Below, piece after piece: positions 1-8,173 of a stretch of 64,000 bases of DNA. The notes below the pieces were generated by a model. The model was given only the letters and a program-made list of their open reading frames with translations. It was not told where the DNA came from and made no database searches. This DNA comes from Verrucomicrobiales bacterium. Lineage in GTDB: Bacteria > Verrucomicrobiota > Verrucomicrobiia > Verrucomicrobiales > DEV007. The stretch's first letter is position 1. Each line of letters starts with the position of its first letter. The stretch is taken from NCBI GenBank assembly GCA_029213005.1, contig JARGPI010000020.1, positions 1 through 64,000 of the forward strand, in the 5' to 3' direction. Position numbers and translations under genes: made by a program.

Positions 1-6
1 TATGAT

Positions 7-2406
7 ATGACGGAAGTTCAGGTTTTCGCTAGATGCCCTTGTTTTGGTGCTTACGTCTTTTCGAATATAGGCTCAAATATTGGGTTCGGTTTTATAGGCG
101 GCTTCATATTCCTATTAGTCGCGGGAGCGCTGCAAGACAGGTTTTTTCATACACGCGCTATTGAGTCGCGGAAGTATTCTGGCCATTTTTTCAATGATAT
201 AAATGGAACCGAACACTTCGTCACAATCTTCGATGGTATTCCTTTTGTATGCGACCCCAATCGTAGAGTAATCGAAAGCAAACTAGTGCACCCAGAGCAT
301 AACGCATGGACTTGCGTTGAATCCAGTTTAACTGGGGCTTACATTGCTGCTGCTGACGGAATGAAGTTGACGATTTGGCAGGTTCTCATAAAAGAGGGTT
401 TAGTAAATCCACTGACCAATTATAAGGTGACGTTAAGTCACGTTTTCTCATCGCCGATTTTATGCTTAAAATTCACTCCAGATGACAAGATTGTTTTGGG
501 GCACTTGGATGGAAGTATTTCAGTTTTCGACAAGAACCGAAAGGAAATTGTTTTTCGGAGTCGAAATTGGGCCTCTTATCCTGTTGATACACTAACTTCA
601 GCTGGGAAGAAGGGTTTTTTCCTAGTGGGAAGACGGAATGGAATGGTGGAGCTTTTTGATATTGATAAACTCAAAATTGTTGGTGAAAAGAAATTGCCAG
701 CCACCATCGAATATATTGCCGGCGGGGAAGGGCGATTCATTTGTGCGCTGCATGCTGGACGAACGGGGGGGCTTAAATCGGAAAGGTTATTTTACAAATT
801 GTTAGTTGATTTTGTTGAAAACGACATTGCGACGGTAGCATGGAATCCGTATAACGAATTCGATCAAGAATTTCAATTTAACTTTATCAGTGAATATGGG
901 GCTCCAAACAGATTTGTTATTTGGGGTGAAGAACTTCCTGAATCTAATAAATACATGAGAAGAAATCGAATGACAACCGATTCCGATGTGACTAATTCTC
1001 ATTGCCTAATTTATCAATGGCATGACGAAGAAATAAACTTTGAGTCGCGACTAGAATATAGCAGCGAACTTGAGGAGGAGTCTTTATCTGTTTTTAAAAC
1101 ATGGAGCGACAGCTATTCAATCAGAGTCGTTTCAGCTGGAACTGTTTCTAATTCTCACATCATCGGTGTTACAACGACTCAATCATTCACTGAAAGTCAA
1201 ACGGTATCTTTCTACAACCCTACCGATGGGGAAGTTGTGTTTCTTTCAAAAATTGCACTTGCTAGATCTAGGCCGTTTAATTCAAGACCGAATGATTACC
1301 CTTTCTATTCAGCTCCTAACTATGGATTCAATGGCGAATCATTGATGTATAAAGAAGGATTCAATTTAGTTCAAACAGATCTCTTGGCGAATTCGGTTGG
1401 GCAAAGGGAGATAAAGGAGATAGATGTAGGTGGAGCAATAAACGCTTTTGCTTTGTGGGCTGATCGTGGTGTTGTGAGCACGACGGAAACAGTACGCCAA
1501 GGTTTTGGGGAGGTTGAAAATGGAGGGGATGTATACAGGTTGCCTACTGCCGAGGAGGCAGGGCTTCCTCTCAAGGTCCCTCCACTAGGTGGGAAGAGAA
1601 TGTCTAGGGTTCACCAAAAGTTTAAACTGAAGCTTCTGGACAGTAATGGGATTATTACAAGTGAATTATTGGCGGAACCATCGGTGAAAGTTTATATCTC
1701 AGCAAACATTGACTCAGTTGTGTCTAATTGTGGAACGAAATCAGAATCTTTTTCGGATTACAAGCTGCAAGAAGCCGTAGGGAAACCATTGAGATTTCAG
1801 ACCTTTGATATAACTCAATCAGGGCAGCTAGCTAACCCCAAGCTAGTCGAATTCGAAAATCACAAGATCTATGCAGTCAATGCCACAAAAAGAATAATCG
1901 CTCTCTATTCAGAAACTAGAAACGAAGTGAATTTCGCCAATTTGTCAACCAAACAAATTATCGACGTTTGGAAAGTGGATGGCGGTGTGAGGGAGCTAAA
2001 GTTTTCACGTGACGGGAGCCGCATTTTAGCTATTTGCCCAAACAGGTTATTTGTTTACGATGTAAATTCTCAAATTTCAGTTTACGAACAAGTTGGACTT
2101 TATTTTAATGGTCTAGCTGAATTGTCGTCGGATGGAAAATTAATGCTATTGACTTCTTCACGTGGACTAGAAATACATAATTTTGATACGGGCGCGATAC
2201 TGAAAAGAACGGGAACCGAGGGTGTCTATCCTCTTACCGCAGAATTTTCTCCTGATTCTAAGGGGATTTTAATGAAGTGGGAACATAGACCGGAAAAGAG
2301 GTTCCGTAATTCATTCGAGAGAATCGAAATTATCGATAGTGGGAGTTTACGAGTGGTGGATGTTTTAAGTGGTTTTCCGGCGTTCAACAAACGGCCAAAA
2401 GGGTAA
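7..2406 (+). CDS. membrane-anchored beta-propeller (WD40-like) protein
   Basis: The 799-residue product has one hydrophobic segment near residues 26-42 and then a long soluble region. It contains several WD40-like blades, such as VLGHLDGSISVFD near residue 165, a blade ending GMVELFDIDKL near 215, and a C-terminal run with FSRDGSRILAI, LSSDGKLMLL and FSPDSKGILM between about 660 and 760. These Gx[IV]xVaD and SxDGk patterns are typical of propeller blades that act as protein-interaction platforms. No catalytic motif is visible. The ATG lies six bases inside the window with no upstream stop in view, so the true start could be further left. The gene looks more AT-rich than the core genes further right, which suggests recent acquisition or a fast-evolving accessory gene. 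The fold class is fairly sure; the function is unknown. Confidence 0.6.
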   Translation: MTEVQVFARCPCFGAYVFSNIGSNIGFGFIGGFIFLLVAGALQDRFFHTRAIESRKYSGHFFNDINGTEHFVTIFDGIPFVCDPNRRVIESKLVHPEHNAWTCVESSLTGAYIAAADGMKLTIWQVLIKEGLVNPLTNYKVTLSHVFSSPILCLKFTPDDKIVLGHLDGSISVFDKNRKEIVFRSRNWASYPVDTLTSAGKKGFFLVGRRNGMVELFDIDKLKIVGEKKLPATIEYIAGGEGRFICALHAGRTGGLKSERLFYKLLVDFVENDIATVAWNPYNEFDQEFQFNFISEYGAPNRFVIWGEELPESNKYMRRNRMTTDSDVTNSHCLIYQWHDEEINFESRLEYSSELEEESLSVFKTWSDSYSIRVVSAGTVSNSHIIGVTTTQSFTESQTVSFYNPTDGEVVFLSKIALARSRPFNSRPNDYPFYSAPNYGFNGESLMYKEGFNLVQTDLLANSVGQREIKEIDVGGAINAFALWADRGVVSTTETVRQGFGEVENGGDVYRLPTAEEAGLPLKVPPLGGKRMSRVHQKFKLKLLDSNGIITSELLAEPSVKVYISANIDSVVSNCGTKSESFSDYKLQEAVGKPLRFQTFDITQSGQLANPKLVEFENHKIYAVNATKRIIALYSETRNEVNFANLSTKQIIDVWKVDGGVRELKFSRDGSRILAICPNRLFVYDVNSQISVYEQVGLYFNGLAELSSDGKLMLLTSSRGLEIHNFDTGAILKRTGTEGVYPLTAEFSPDSKGILMKWEHRPEKRFRNSFERIEIIDSGSLRVVDVLSGFPAFNKRPKG

Positions 2407-2444
2407 CATGATTTTGGACGAAACGAACATGAGATGTCTGTTGA

Positions 2445-2582
2445 CTAAACCGGCTTTCCCACTCCTTTTTCAAGAATGATTGATAGAGTTGCAACAGATG
2501 GCCGTCCCGTCCAGTTATAGCGGACAAGTTGGATGGAATCCTTGTAGACATCGAGACTGACATAGAGTTTCATATCATTCAT
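2445..2582 (-). pseudogene. IS110-like transposase N-terminal remnant
   Basis: A 45-codon reading frame on the minus strand begins MNDMKLYVSLDVYKDSIQLV and then runs into a stop. The YVSLDVYKDSI stretch resembles the first strand of the DEDD RuvC-like domain of IS110-family transposases (usual form vGiDvhKdt), which carries the first catalytic Asp. Everything after about residue 35 is missing, so this is a dead fragment. The rest of the 2407-2776 gap holds nothing else I can identify; an AT-rich stretch just before 2777 probably carries the promoter of the next gene. Confidence 0.45.
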
Positions 2583-2776
2583 GGTGTGTTCTGCTGGATT
2601 GGTTAATTTCATTGTTTTGATTAATCTTATGGATAGGTCTCATTTCGCCTTGGGAAGCGAGATAGCCCACGATATTTCCTCCAGAACACACCGCCCACTA
2701 AATTTAACATTACTTAACCTTTTAGCTGGACCCCGCGGCTGAAAAACAACTATATTGTCTAGTCGAAAGAAACTAC

Positions 2777-3472
2777 ATGGAGAACACTTGGGCATCAGGA
2801 GCCGTTGAACTGCTGAAACACGCAGATTCGCACATCCACTTGGAGACCGCCTTCGATCGGCGGATTGCGTTTATCAGCATCGACAACTCTGTCGAGACGT
2901 CCATCCGAACATTTCTCTCTCTCCCAAAGTCCAAGTCGGGGGTCTCTGTAAAGCGAAAGGATCTCGAGGGCGCAGAGAACAGCTTCCCTAGGCTACTCGC
3001 CCTTCTTTGGCAGAATGCAGGTTCGCGCCTCACCGGTGTCGATGAGGCAGACATCGAGCACTACCACAGAATCAGGAACAAGCTTTACCACGACGGGACG
3101 GGTTTGAGTGTCGATGAGCAGTATCTGCGGGCCTACCGTCAGATCGCAGTGCTGATGCTGAAGAACTTATTCGGTGTTGCGATGGGTGATCCCCGTCCAG
3201 CACCGACTCTCGAACGGCTAATCGTTCTCTGGAACAAGATCGAGGAGGCGTTCAACGCCCGACTAAAGAAAGAAGGAATTGACCGGGGGCATACGTTCTT
3301 TTGGGAGGATGCCATGAAGTCAGGAGTTCTCGCGTCAGAGGATATTAAGAGTTTGACCGAATTGCGGATGATTCGGAACAAAAATGTGCATTCTTCCACG
3401 CTAGATGTGAACCAGATCAGCTATGCGGTAGATCTTGCGGAGAAGTTGCTCGAGAAATTGACCGACGACTAA
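2777..3472 (+). CDS. double HEPN-like protein, possible RNase
   Basis: This 231-residue, mostly alpha-helical protein contains two HEPN-type motifs of the form R-N-x3-H. These are RNKLYH at residues 100-105 and RNKNVH at 200-205, each preceded by a hydrophobic helix and exactly 100 residues apart. In HEPN domains this RxxxxH motif is the metal-independent RNase active site, seen in toxins, Cas accessory RNases and anti-phage effectors. The layout suggests a tandem duplication, with two domains forming a pseudo-dimer. No antitoxin-like partner is obvious; the next gene is separated by intron debris. There is no strong ribosome site before the ATG. HEPN-fold proteins can also be non-catalytic adaptors, so RNase activity is inferred from the motifs only. 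Confidence 0.5.
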   Translation: MENTWASGAVELLKHADSHIHLETAFDRRIAFISIDNSVETSIRTFLSLPKSKSGVSVKRKDLEGAENSFPRLLALLWQNAGSRLTGVDEADIEHYHRIRNKLYHDGTGLSVDEQYLRAYRQIAVLMLKNLFGVAMGDPRPAPTLERLIVLWNKIEEAFNARLKKEGIDRGHTFFWEDAMKSGVLASEDIKSLTELRMIRNKNVHSSTLDVNQISYAVDLAEKLLEKLTDD

Positions 3473-3569
3473 CAAGCAGGTGGACACCAACTGGCTACAC
3501 GCCCCGAGTCGACATGACCCTCCTTATTCGAACCTTTAACCTTGTTATGGAGTGGCGCTTCCTGTAGGT

Positions 3570-4064
3570 GAAATTATTAGCAGCAAGGCTGTTAGTCGAA
3601 AAGAGGAGCAAAGAATCCCTGTAGCCCTTATAGAATCTATCTTCTGCGCCCTTTTCTCCGAAATCGGAAATTCACTTTAGCCAATGATGGTTCGATATCA
3701 ACGGCAACAAACGAGCATTGGAATGGCGTTGAGCAACGGAAACCTTAGCTTTCGGAGGTTCAATGATGGCAGATTATCAACCTTTTTACCCGCCCCTGGC
3801 GCTTTCGAATCTCTTATCAGCTCTGAAGTGGTGATCGTAGTTACGACTGAAGCCCCGCCTCTTTCGAAAGCGAGTTTTTTGAGAAAAACCTTCTTCGGGA
3901 AAAACTTCTTAGGGACAGACTATCCATCAGGTATCGCCTGGAGCCGCTTTGCGAAACTGTGGCATGAACACAGGATGATGCCCGAGCCTCGAATCATAGA
4001 ACAGGGACGTCCGCTCTATGGCAACGATGCGGAAGGGAATCTGATCCCGTCATTATTCGATTGA
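3570..4064 (+). pseudogene. group II intron reverse transcriptase C-terminal remnant (copy 1)
   Basis: Two blocks match the better-preserved copy at 7746-8105. The first, around 3570-3612, encodes EIISSKAVSRKEE. The second, from about 3935 to 4064, encodes WSRFAKLWHEHRMMPEPRI followed by LYGNDAEGNLIPSLFD and a stop. This tail corresponds to the region after the maturase domain of group II intron proteins, where a W-x-x-F segment is followed by a conserved P-x-I. Between the blocks about 320 bases are unrelated to the other copy, so the conserved maturase part has been replaced or lost. An open frame from 3684 spans the second block but is chimaeric and not a credible gene. Confidence 0.55.
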
Positions 4065-4132
4065 TCTTCAAAGTAATGAAAGGAAAAGTAAACGAAATGA
4101 ACGACAACCGGTTACGTGCGCCATCCACTGAG

Positions 4133-4205
4133 GAGCCTCTTGCGGGAAAATCGTACGATGGGATCTGCGAGGGGGACGTCGGGTAACTGGCGTTCCTACT
4201 TTAAT
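4133..4205 (+). ncRNA. group II intron domain V-VI remnant (copy 1)
   Basis: Bases 4133-4165 can form a domain-V-like hairpin: a nine-base lower arm containing the catalytic-triad sequence AGC, a short GC upper stem, an AC bulge and the returning GATGGGATC arm. In this copy several lower pairs are broken. Bases 4173-4196 form a ten-pair stem closed by a GTAA tetraloop, like domain VI. It is followed by CCTAC with a candidate branch-point A and a TTTAAT intron-like 3' end at 4205. The same block recurs at 4932-5004 and 8174-8246. The copy is 5'-truncated and certainly not self-splicing. Confidence 0.55.
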
Positions 4206-4218
4206 AGCTTCTGAAATT

Positions 4219-4599
4219 ATGATGAATGATATATTCAAGTACTCAATCGACTTTGGTGACCAAAGAGAGTTTTTGATCACGGTGTACGAAGATGGATCTT
4301 CTGAATGGTTTGACAGAAGAAGTTATCTTGAGAATGGTCAAAACTCTACCAATCTTCGAATGATGCGGATTCTAGGTAATGATAAGGCTGCAGAACAGAT
4401 TGAGACAATGGAGTCGGAATTCAAAATTCGGGCGCAGATTCCTCCAGATGTATTCGAGCTTGTCGAACTCGCGTCCAAACAATTTGCAGATGATAATTGG
4501 ACCATAGACAACGAGGCTTCTTTAGACCCGCATTTGAAGGGAGTTTTCTGGAAAGAGGTCTCCCCACATTTAGACAGTCCCCCCTCAAAAAAAGGTTAA
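4219..4599 (+). CDS. hypothetical protein, 126 residues
   Basis: The protein is acidic and soluble, with no signal peptide, membrane segment or motif that I recognise. The N-terminal part looks beta-rich (FLITVYEDGSSEWFDRRSYL) and the second half helical (PPDVFELVELASKQFADD). The ATG at 4219 is doubled (ATGATG), so the start could be three bases later. It begins 13 bases after the end of a group II intron remnant, the same arrangement as the genes at 5016 and 8260. Small size, unknown family and mobile-element surroundings fit an accessory cargo or immunity-type gene, but nothing in the sequence proves this. Confidence 0.45.
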   Translation: MMNDIFKYSIDFGDQREFLITVYEDGSSEWFDRRSYLENGQNSTNLRMMRILGNDKAAEQIETMESEFKIRAQIPPDVFELVELASKQFADDNWTIDNEASLDPHLKGVFWKEVSPHLDSPPSKKG

Positions 4600-4730
4600 C
4601 AAAAAAACGCAGATACTTCCTCTACCTGTTCCCTGCTGAAGCTCGGAACCCCTGAACACGAACTTGTCCGCTGGAAAAAGGGGGCGGGTGGTCAAAATTG
4701 ACATTCGTTAAAAGCAGCCATGCATCTGAG

Positions 4731-4890
4731 ATGCAACGACTTCCGCGAATGGAGTTTGAAGGCGCAACATACCATATCATGGCCCGGTGGAGTCATCGGG
4801 GGAAAGTTGTATTTGTGTTTCACGATGATGGTTGTCGCAGCCCATCAAGCGTGTCCCGCTCCCTGTTTGCATTAGGAGCAAAGCTCGATA
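4731..4890 (+). pseudogene. RAYT (REP-associated tyrosine transposase) N-terminal fragment
   Basis: From the ATG at 4731 the frame reads MQRLPRMEFEGATYHIMAR. This is the characteristic opening of RAYT/Y1-type transposases, whose consensus is PR-x-E-x-x-G-x-x-Y-H-[IV]-M-x-R, with the H-x-M part contributing to the HUH fold. A degraded continuation (HRGKVVFVFHDDGC) still resembles the family before similarity ends. The HUH catalytic pair and the active-site Tyr further downstream are absent, so the copy is inactive. It runs directly into a group II intron tail at 4932, and the open frame 4698-4985 is a fusion of the two. RAYTs mobilise REP hairpins, and a REP-like hairpin is present at 8749. 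Confidence 0.6.
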
Positions 4891-4931
4891 CATTGCGATC
4901 GACGCTGAGTTTATGTGCGCGTCTTTCTGAG

Positions 4932-5004
4932 GAGCTTATTGCGGGGGAACCGCACGAGGGGATCTGCGAGGGGGGCGTCGGGTAACTGGCGTTCCTACCT
5001 TAAT
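4932..5004 (+). ncRNA. group II intron domain V-VI remnant (copy 2)
   Basis: This is the same block as at 4133-4205. The domain-V-like hairpin is 4932-4964, with AGC present in the lower arm, and the domain-VI-like stem is 4972-4995 with a GTAA loop. One base change in the stem relative to copy 1 (A-U to G-U at the fourth pair) keeps the pairing. The 3' end CCTACCTTAAT at 5004 lies 11 bases before the ATG at 5016. No reverse-transcriptase coding sequence remains upstream; a RAYT fragment abuts instead. Confidence 0.5.
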
Positions 5005-5015
5005 CTGCCTGGAAA

Positions 5016-5615
5016 ATGATGAGAATCTCGCCATCTCAATTACTCGCGAGCTGTGATCTTGGAGAGGCTACTGTGATTGTTGATTCCTGGGCGGAGCCGA
5101 TCGATGGAGAACCAGCAGCCCGCCTTGTCGATGTAACTGCGCTTGGAGATTTCTTTTATACTCACGACGGTGGGGAGGGCATAATCCTCTTCGAGAGCCT
5201 GACAAATCTGCCGCAGGGAAGTTCTATTGTAGCCGACTCGATGTCTGAATACACGGCGAGGAGGAACGAACAGGAATTTGCACACGATTACCTTTGTCCC
5301 CAGTTCGTCGCCGAATTGATAGAGGATCACGGCACGTTACCTCCCGGCCACTGCTTCTCGTTGTATCGTTTTGGTGCAGATCCGCGAGATCCTTCTGCTT
5401 ATCGCCCCTGCTTGGTCGGCCAGCATCTTACTTTGCACCGCATCATGTGGGAGGTTCGCAACCGCGTTCCTGACGATGAACCCTCAGATTACAGGACGCT
5501 GGTAAACGAGCGCAGTAGATTCCTGGAGATCCTTTGGGAGGAGTTTCCCCGGATGATTGCGCCGAAGGAACAAGTCGCCTTTAGAAAGTCTAGTAAAAAA
5601 GACAGTGATTTTTAG
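5016..5615 (+). CDS. hypothetical protein, 199 residues
   Basis: This soluble protein has no signal peptide or membrane helix and belongs to no family I can name with confidence. A central segment, PPGHCFSLYRFGADPRDPSAY, followed by a helical C-terminus rich in W, R and E, gives a general resemblance to SUKH/DUF1851-type immunity proteins, but the match is too loose to call. The C-terminal tail is lysine/serine-rich. The start is an ATGATG doublet; I keep the first ATG. It lies 11 bases after the third-base-perfect end of an intron remnant. The neighbouring unknown gene at 4219 has the same leader arrangement. Confidence 0.5.
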   Translation: MMRISPSQLLASCDLGEATVIVDSWAEPIDGEPAARLVDVTALGDFFYTHDGGEGIILFESLTNLPQGSSIVADSMSEYTARRNEQEFAHDYLCPQFVAELIEDHGTLPPGHCFSLYRFGADPRDPSAYRPCLVGQHLTLHRIMWEVRNRVPDDEPSDYRTLVNERSRFLEILWEEFPRMIAPKEQVAFRKSSKKDSDF

Positions 5616-5761
5616 TTCTGAAGGAATTCCTCCAAAATAGTTTAGTAGATAGGTAACGTTCTAACGTCCTTTTGATGATGGTTGCAGGAACCAATTTGAT
5701 AGCGGCGTGGTTTTGGGGGCAGCTTGAATTAGACCTCGAAAAAAAATCCCTATCAATTCAA

Positions 5762-7297
5762 TTAGTCTTCAGGTTCGATCCACCAGACGATTCCCGTGTC
5801 TCTAGAGTGCCAATACGAAAAGTCAAGATCAAGGGCGGGTCCCATTTTGTTGTTTACGAAATCAACGACGCCTCCCTCATTGCCTCCCCAGGCTTTCCAC
5901 TGGCCGTTTTCCAGCTGTGCGGCATAAAAGCGAAACATATTCGAAGCGCGTATGCGTATTACCTTTCCAAGATCCTGGGGAAGATTGAGTCCCGGTTCGT
6001 TTTCTGCCAAATTTGACCAAACATGAACTTTCCCATCATTATCTAAAGCAAGATTTGTGATTCCGGCTTGAACGGATACGATATTCCTAACTGAACGAGG
6101 TGCTTCGATGATTTCACGTTGATGCCCTCCTGGAGGGCTACGATCTGCCCAAGTGAATACAGTGCCGTTACGTCGCAACGCTATCCCCCTCGCATATGCC
6201 AGATCGATCGCAACAACGTCATCCATTTCGGCGAGTTCTCGGGCTAATCTTTGGTGACGTTCGGTTTCTATTTTATCATGAATAAGCAGATGCACAGAAC
6301 CGTCTTCGGCTAACGCTACGAAACGTCGATCCCCACCTTTTACGGAAACGACAGGCTTATCAATACGATTAAATTTCGATCTATAATCATGGCTTCGCAA
6401 AATTACCTGACCTTCATTGTTTATAAAAACCGAGGGGATATTTATATCGACAGCCTGTTCACCGTGTCCCCAAGCCGATTCATCAATAACATGAATGATC
6501 CCTTTGCTATCTAATGCCATAAAACTAAAATTGTTACCACACACTCTAACAATATCTCGAAATATTGAATTCCCAAGTAGTTCTGAGGCATCCTGGCCTT
6601 CCCATCCTTTTCCCCACACTCTCAATCGCCCACCTTTATTGGTCCTCTTCATGGAGAGGGGCGCAGAGTGCAGGATTGAGTGAGTTTGAGGGGGCTGCAC
6701 ATTTCGAACTGGCGGTTCTTTTACTACAACTCCTGACTTCCTGATTGCGCTCCTGTATTTTGAATAGGCAACATCGAAACGTTTGCGAATAAATTCGGCT
6801 CTGTGAACCCACTGCAATTTGGGTTTTTCACTTTTGAGTTCAATTTTGTTTTCTTGCTGCCGAATGATTTCCGTTCTGTAGACCTGTTCTCTTGCATATT
6901 GCGGCCAACTCATCATGTAGTTTCTACGAGTATCCAACAGTCCTCCCGTTACTTGGGAATCGGCCTTCGCCTGGGTTCGTCTGTATCCTGCCTCCGCCAA
7001 CGTTCGAGAACGTTCGCGGAACGCAGAGATTAGGCCGTCGCATAATTGCCTTCCAAGCATATAAGCTTCCTTGCTCGCCTTCGGCGATTTGGCACCTTCA
7101 TCCAAAAGATCCTCTCTAAGGTAGATAAGGTTCGTGCGGATTTCCGATGGAACAAATTGATCTAACGGCGCTGAAGCCCAATCGGAAGCATTGGGGGCTT
7201 GTATTGCCAGAGTTTCAAGTTTTGAGCTTTCAGCGGACGCCGCAGAAGATAGGAATAGACATAAGAGGAAAGAGTAGATCAGCAAACTGCATTTCAT
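5762..7297 (-). CDS. secreted RCC1-like beta-propeller protein
   Basis: I start at the ATG at 7297 rather than the longer frame, because it opens with a clean signal peptide (MKCSLLIYSFLLCLFLSS, cleavage after ASA). That gives a 511-residue exported protein. Residues ~25-200 are helical and charged. The C-terminal half carries RCC1-type repeats, for example VSVKGGDRRFVALAEDGSVH, a second with VVAIDLAYARGIALRRNGTV and a third with IVSVQAGITNLALDNDGKVH, each ending in a W or hydrophobic position. RCC1 propellers bind proteins or nucleic acids. In bacteria secreted versions are mostly of unknown function. The gene stands alone, opposite in direction to its accessory-region neighbours. Confidence 0.65.
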   Translation of the reverse strand: MKCSLLIYSFLLCLFLSSAASAESSKLETLAIQAPNASDWASAPLDQFVPSEIRTNLIYLREDLLDEGAKSPKASKEAYMLGRQLCDGLISAFRERSRTLAEAGYRRTQAKADSQVTGGLLDTRRNYMMSWPQYAREQVYRTEIIRQQENKIELKSEKPKLQWVHRAEFIRKRFDVAYSKYRSAIRKSGVVVKEPPVRNVQPPQTHSILHSAPLSMKRTNKGGRLRVWGKGWEGQDASELLGNSIFRDIVRVCGNNFSFMALDSKGIIHVIDESAWGHGEQAVDINIPSVFINNEGQVILRSHDYRSKFNRIDKPVVSVKGGDRRFVALAEDGSVHLLIHDKIETERHQRLARELAEMDDVVAIDLAYARGIALRRNGTVFTWADRSPPGGHQREIIEAPRSVRNIVSVQAGITNLALDNDGKVHVWSNLAENEPGLNLPQDLGKVIRIRASNMFRFYAAQLENGQWKAWGGNEGGVVDFVNNKMGPALDLDFSYWHSRDTGIVWWIEPED

Positions 7298-7625
7298 GTA
7301 AAAGAAGGTGGATTTGGAGGCGCTCGTCAGTGCAGGAAGGCGCTCCTGCAAAATAGTGCAGGCCAAACTAAAAAGGAAAGTATTGCGCGCGTTTAATTGG
7401 TAAGAAATAAATTTGGTAGATGGCATCGGGTTGCCAGGCGGGGATGGAACTCGCACGCTAGCAACCTATTAAATGGAAATGCTTTTACAAGAAGAAAATT
7501 CAAGCCGCTTGCGCCGCGCCGGGTTGGATGGGGCGCAGGAAGGCTTCATGCGCGGCAATTTTTATCTTGCGGCCGAATCCAGGAACTCACGGTTTGGTAC
7601 TCAATGACTTCAGCCTGAGCGTCTA

Positions 7626-7745
7626 ATGAGACATCTTTTTGTGATTTTGTTTGGCGTATGCCTGTAGTTCGGTTCATTCCGATGAAGCAGGAAACCTGCG
7701 GACTCAGTTTGATGAGGACATAAAAGCGGTTGTCAAGAATGGCTT
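7626..7745 (+). pseudogene. truncated, frameshifted secreted-protein gene
   Basis: A short signal-peptide-like start, MRHLFVILFGVCL, ends in a stop at 7665-7667. A +1 frame starting at 7663 continues with CSSVHSDEAGNLRTQFDEDI and a basic tail. Read together they look like the beginning of an exported protein, possibly a lipoprotein, broken by one frameshift and then interrupted at about 7745 by the group II intron remnant. No continuation of this gene is found after the intron end at 8246. Confidence 0.35.
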
Positions 7746-8105
7746 GAAGTTATTAGCGGCAAGTCTGTTAGTCGAAAACAGGAGTATAAGGACTGGATCA
7801 AAGCATCGCAGTCATAGCCCTTAAAGATGATTTTGAGCAGTTTGCGCAATCGGCTGCGCGGCTATTGGAATTACTATTGTGTGATCGGTAACGGACGGAT
7901 GATCGGGCGTTATTTATCAGCGATGAAGCGTTTGATCTACCAGTGCCTGAATCGCAGGAGTCAGAGGCAGAGCTTCGGCTGGACCCACTTTGCGAAGCTG
8001 TGGCACGAACAGTGGGAGATGCCCAAACCTCTGATCGTAGAGCAGCGACGTCCTCACTATGGCAACGATTCGGAAGGCAATCTGATCCCGTCATTAATCG
8101 ATTGA
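7746..8105 (+). pseudogene. group II intron reverse transcriptase C-terminal remnant (copy 3)
   Basis: The frame reads EVISGKSVSRKQEYKDWIK, an in-frame TAG at 7815, then LRNRLRGYWNYYCVIGN, LNRRSQRQSFGW, FAKLWHEQWEMPKPLIVEQR and a stop at 8105. The pattern kLrGyWnYYgviGN...wLnRRSQr.sf.W..F is the conserved region just after the maturase (X) domain of group II intron-encoded proteins. The polymerase domains with the YADD active site are missing, so the copy is 5'-truncated as well as interrupted by a stop. It leads directly into domains V-VI at 8174. This is the diagnostic copy that identifies the other two tails. Confidence 0.8.
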
Positions 8106-8173
8106 TATTCAAAGCAATGAAAGGAAAAGTTAACGAAACGAACGAAAACCGGTTAGGTGCGCGAATCGCTGAG

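Noticed and set aside
3684..4064. 126-residue open frame as a gene
   Set aside because: Its second half is the decayed tail of a group II intron protein and its first half matches nothing; it is a chance fusion.
4173..4196. Integron attC site as explanation for the repeated hairpin before small genes
   Set aside because: The core RYYYAAC/GTTRRRY sites are absent, and the preceding reverse-transcriptase tail and domain V pattern fit a group II intron better.
5672..6016. 114-residue plus-strand open frame
   Set aside because: Almost all of it lies opposite the RCC1-like gene, and the composition follows the other strand.
7400..7470. Possible tRNA fragment near the RCC1 gene start
   Set aside because: No complete T-arm (GTTCRANYC), acceptor pairing or anticodon arm can be formed.
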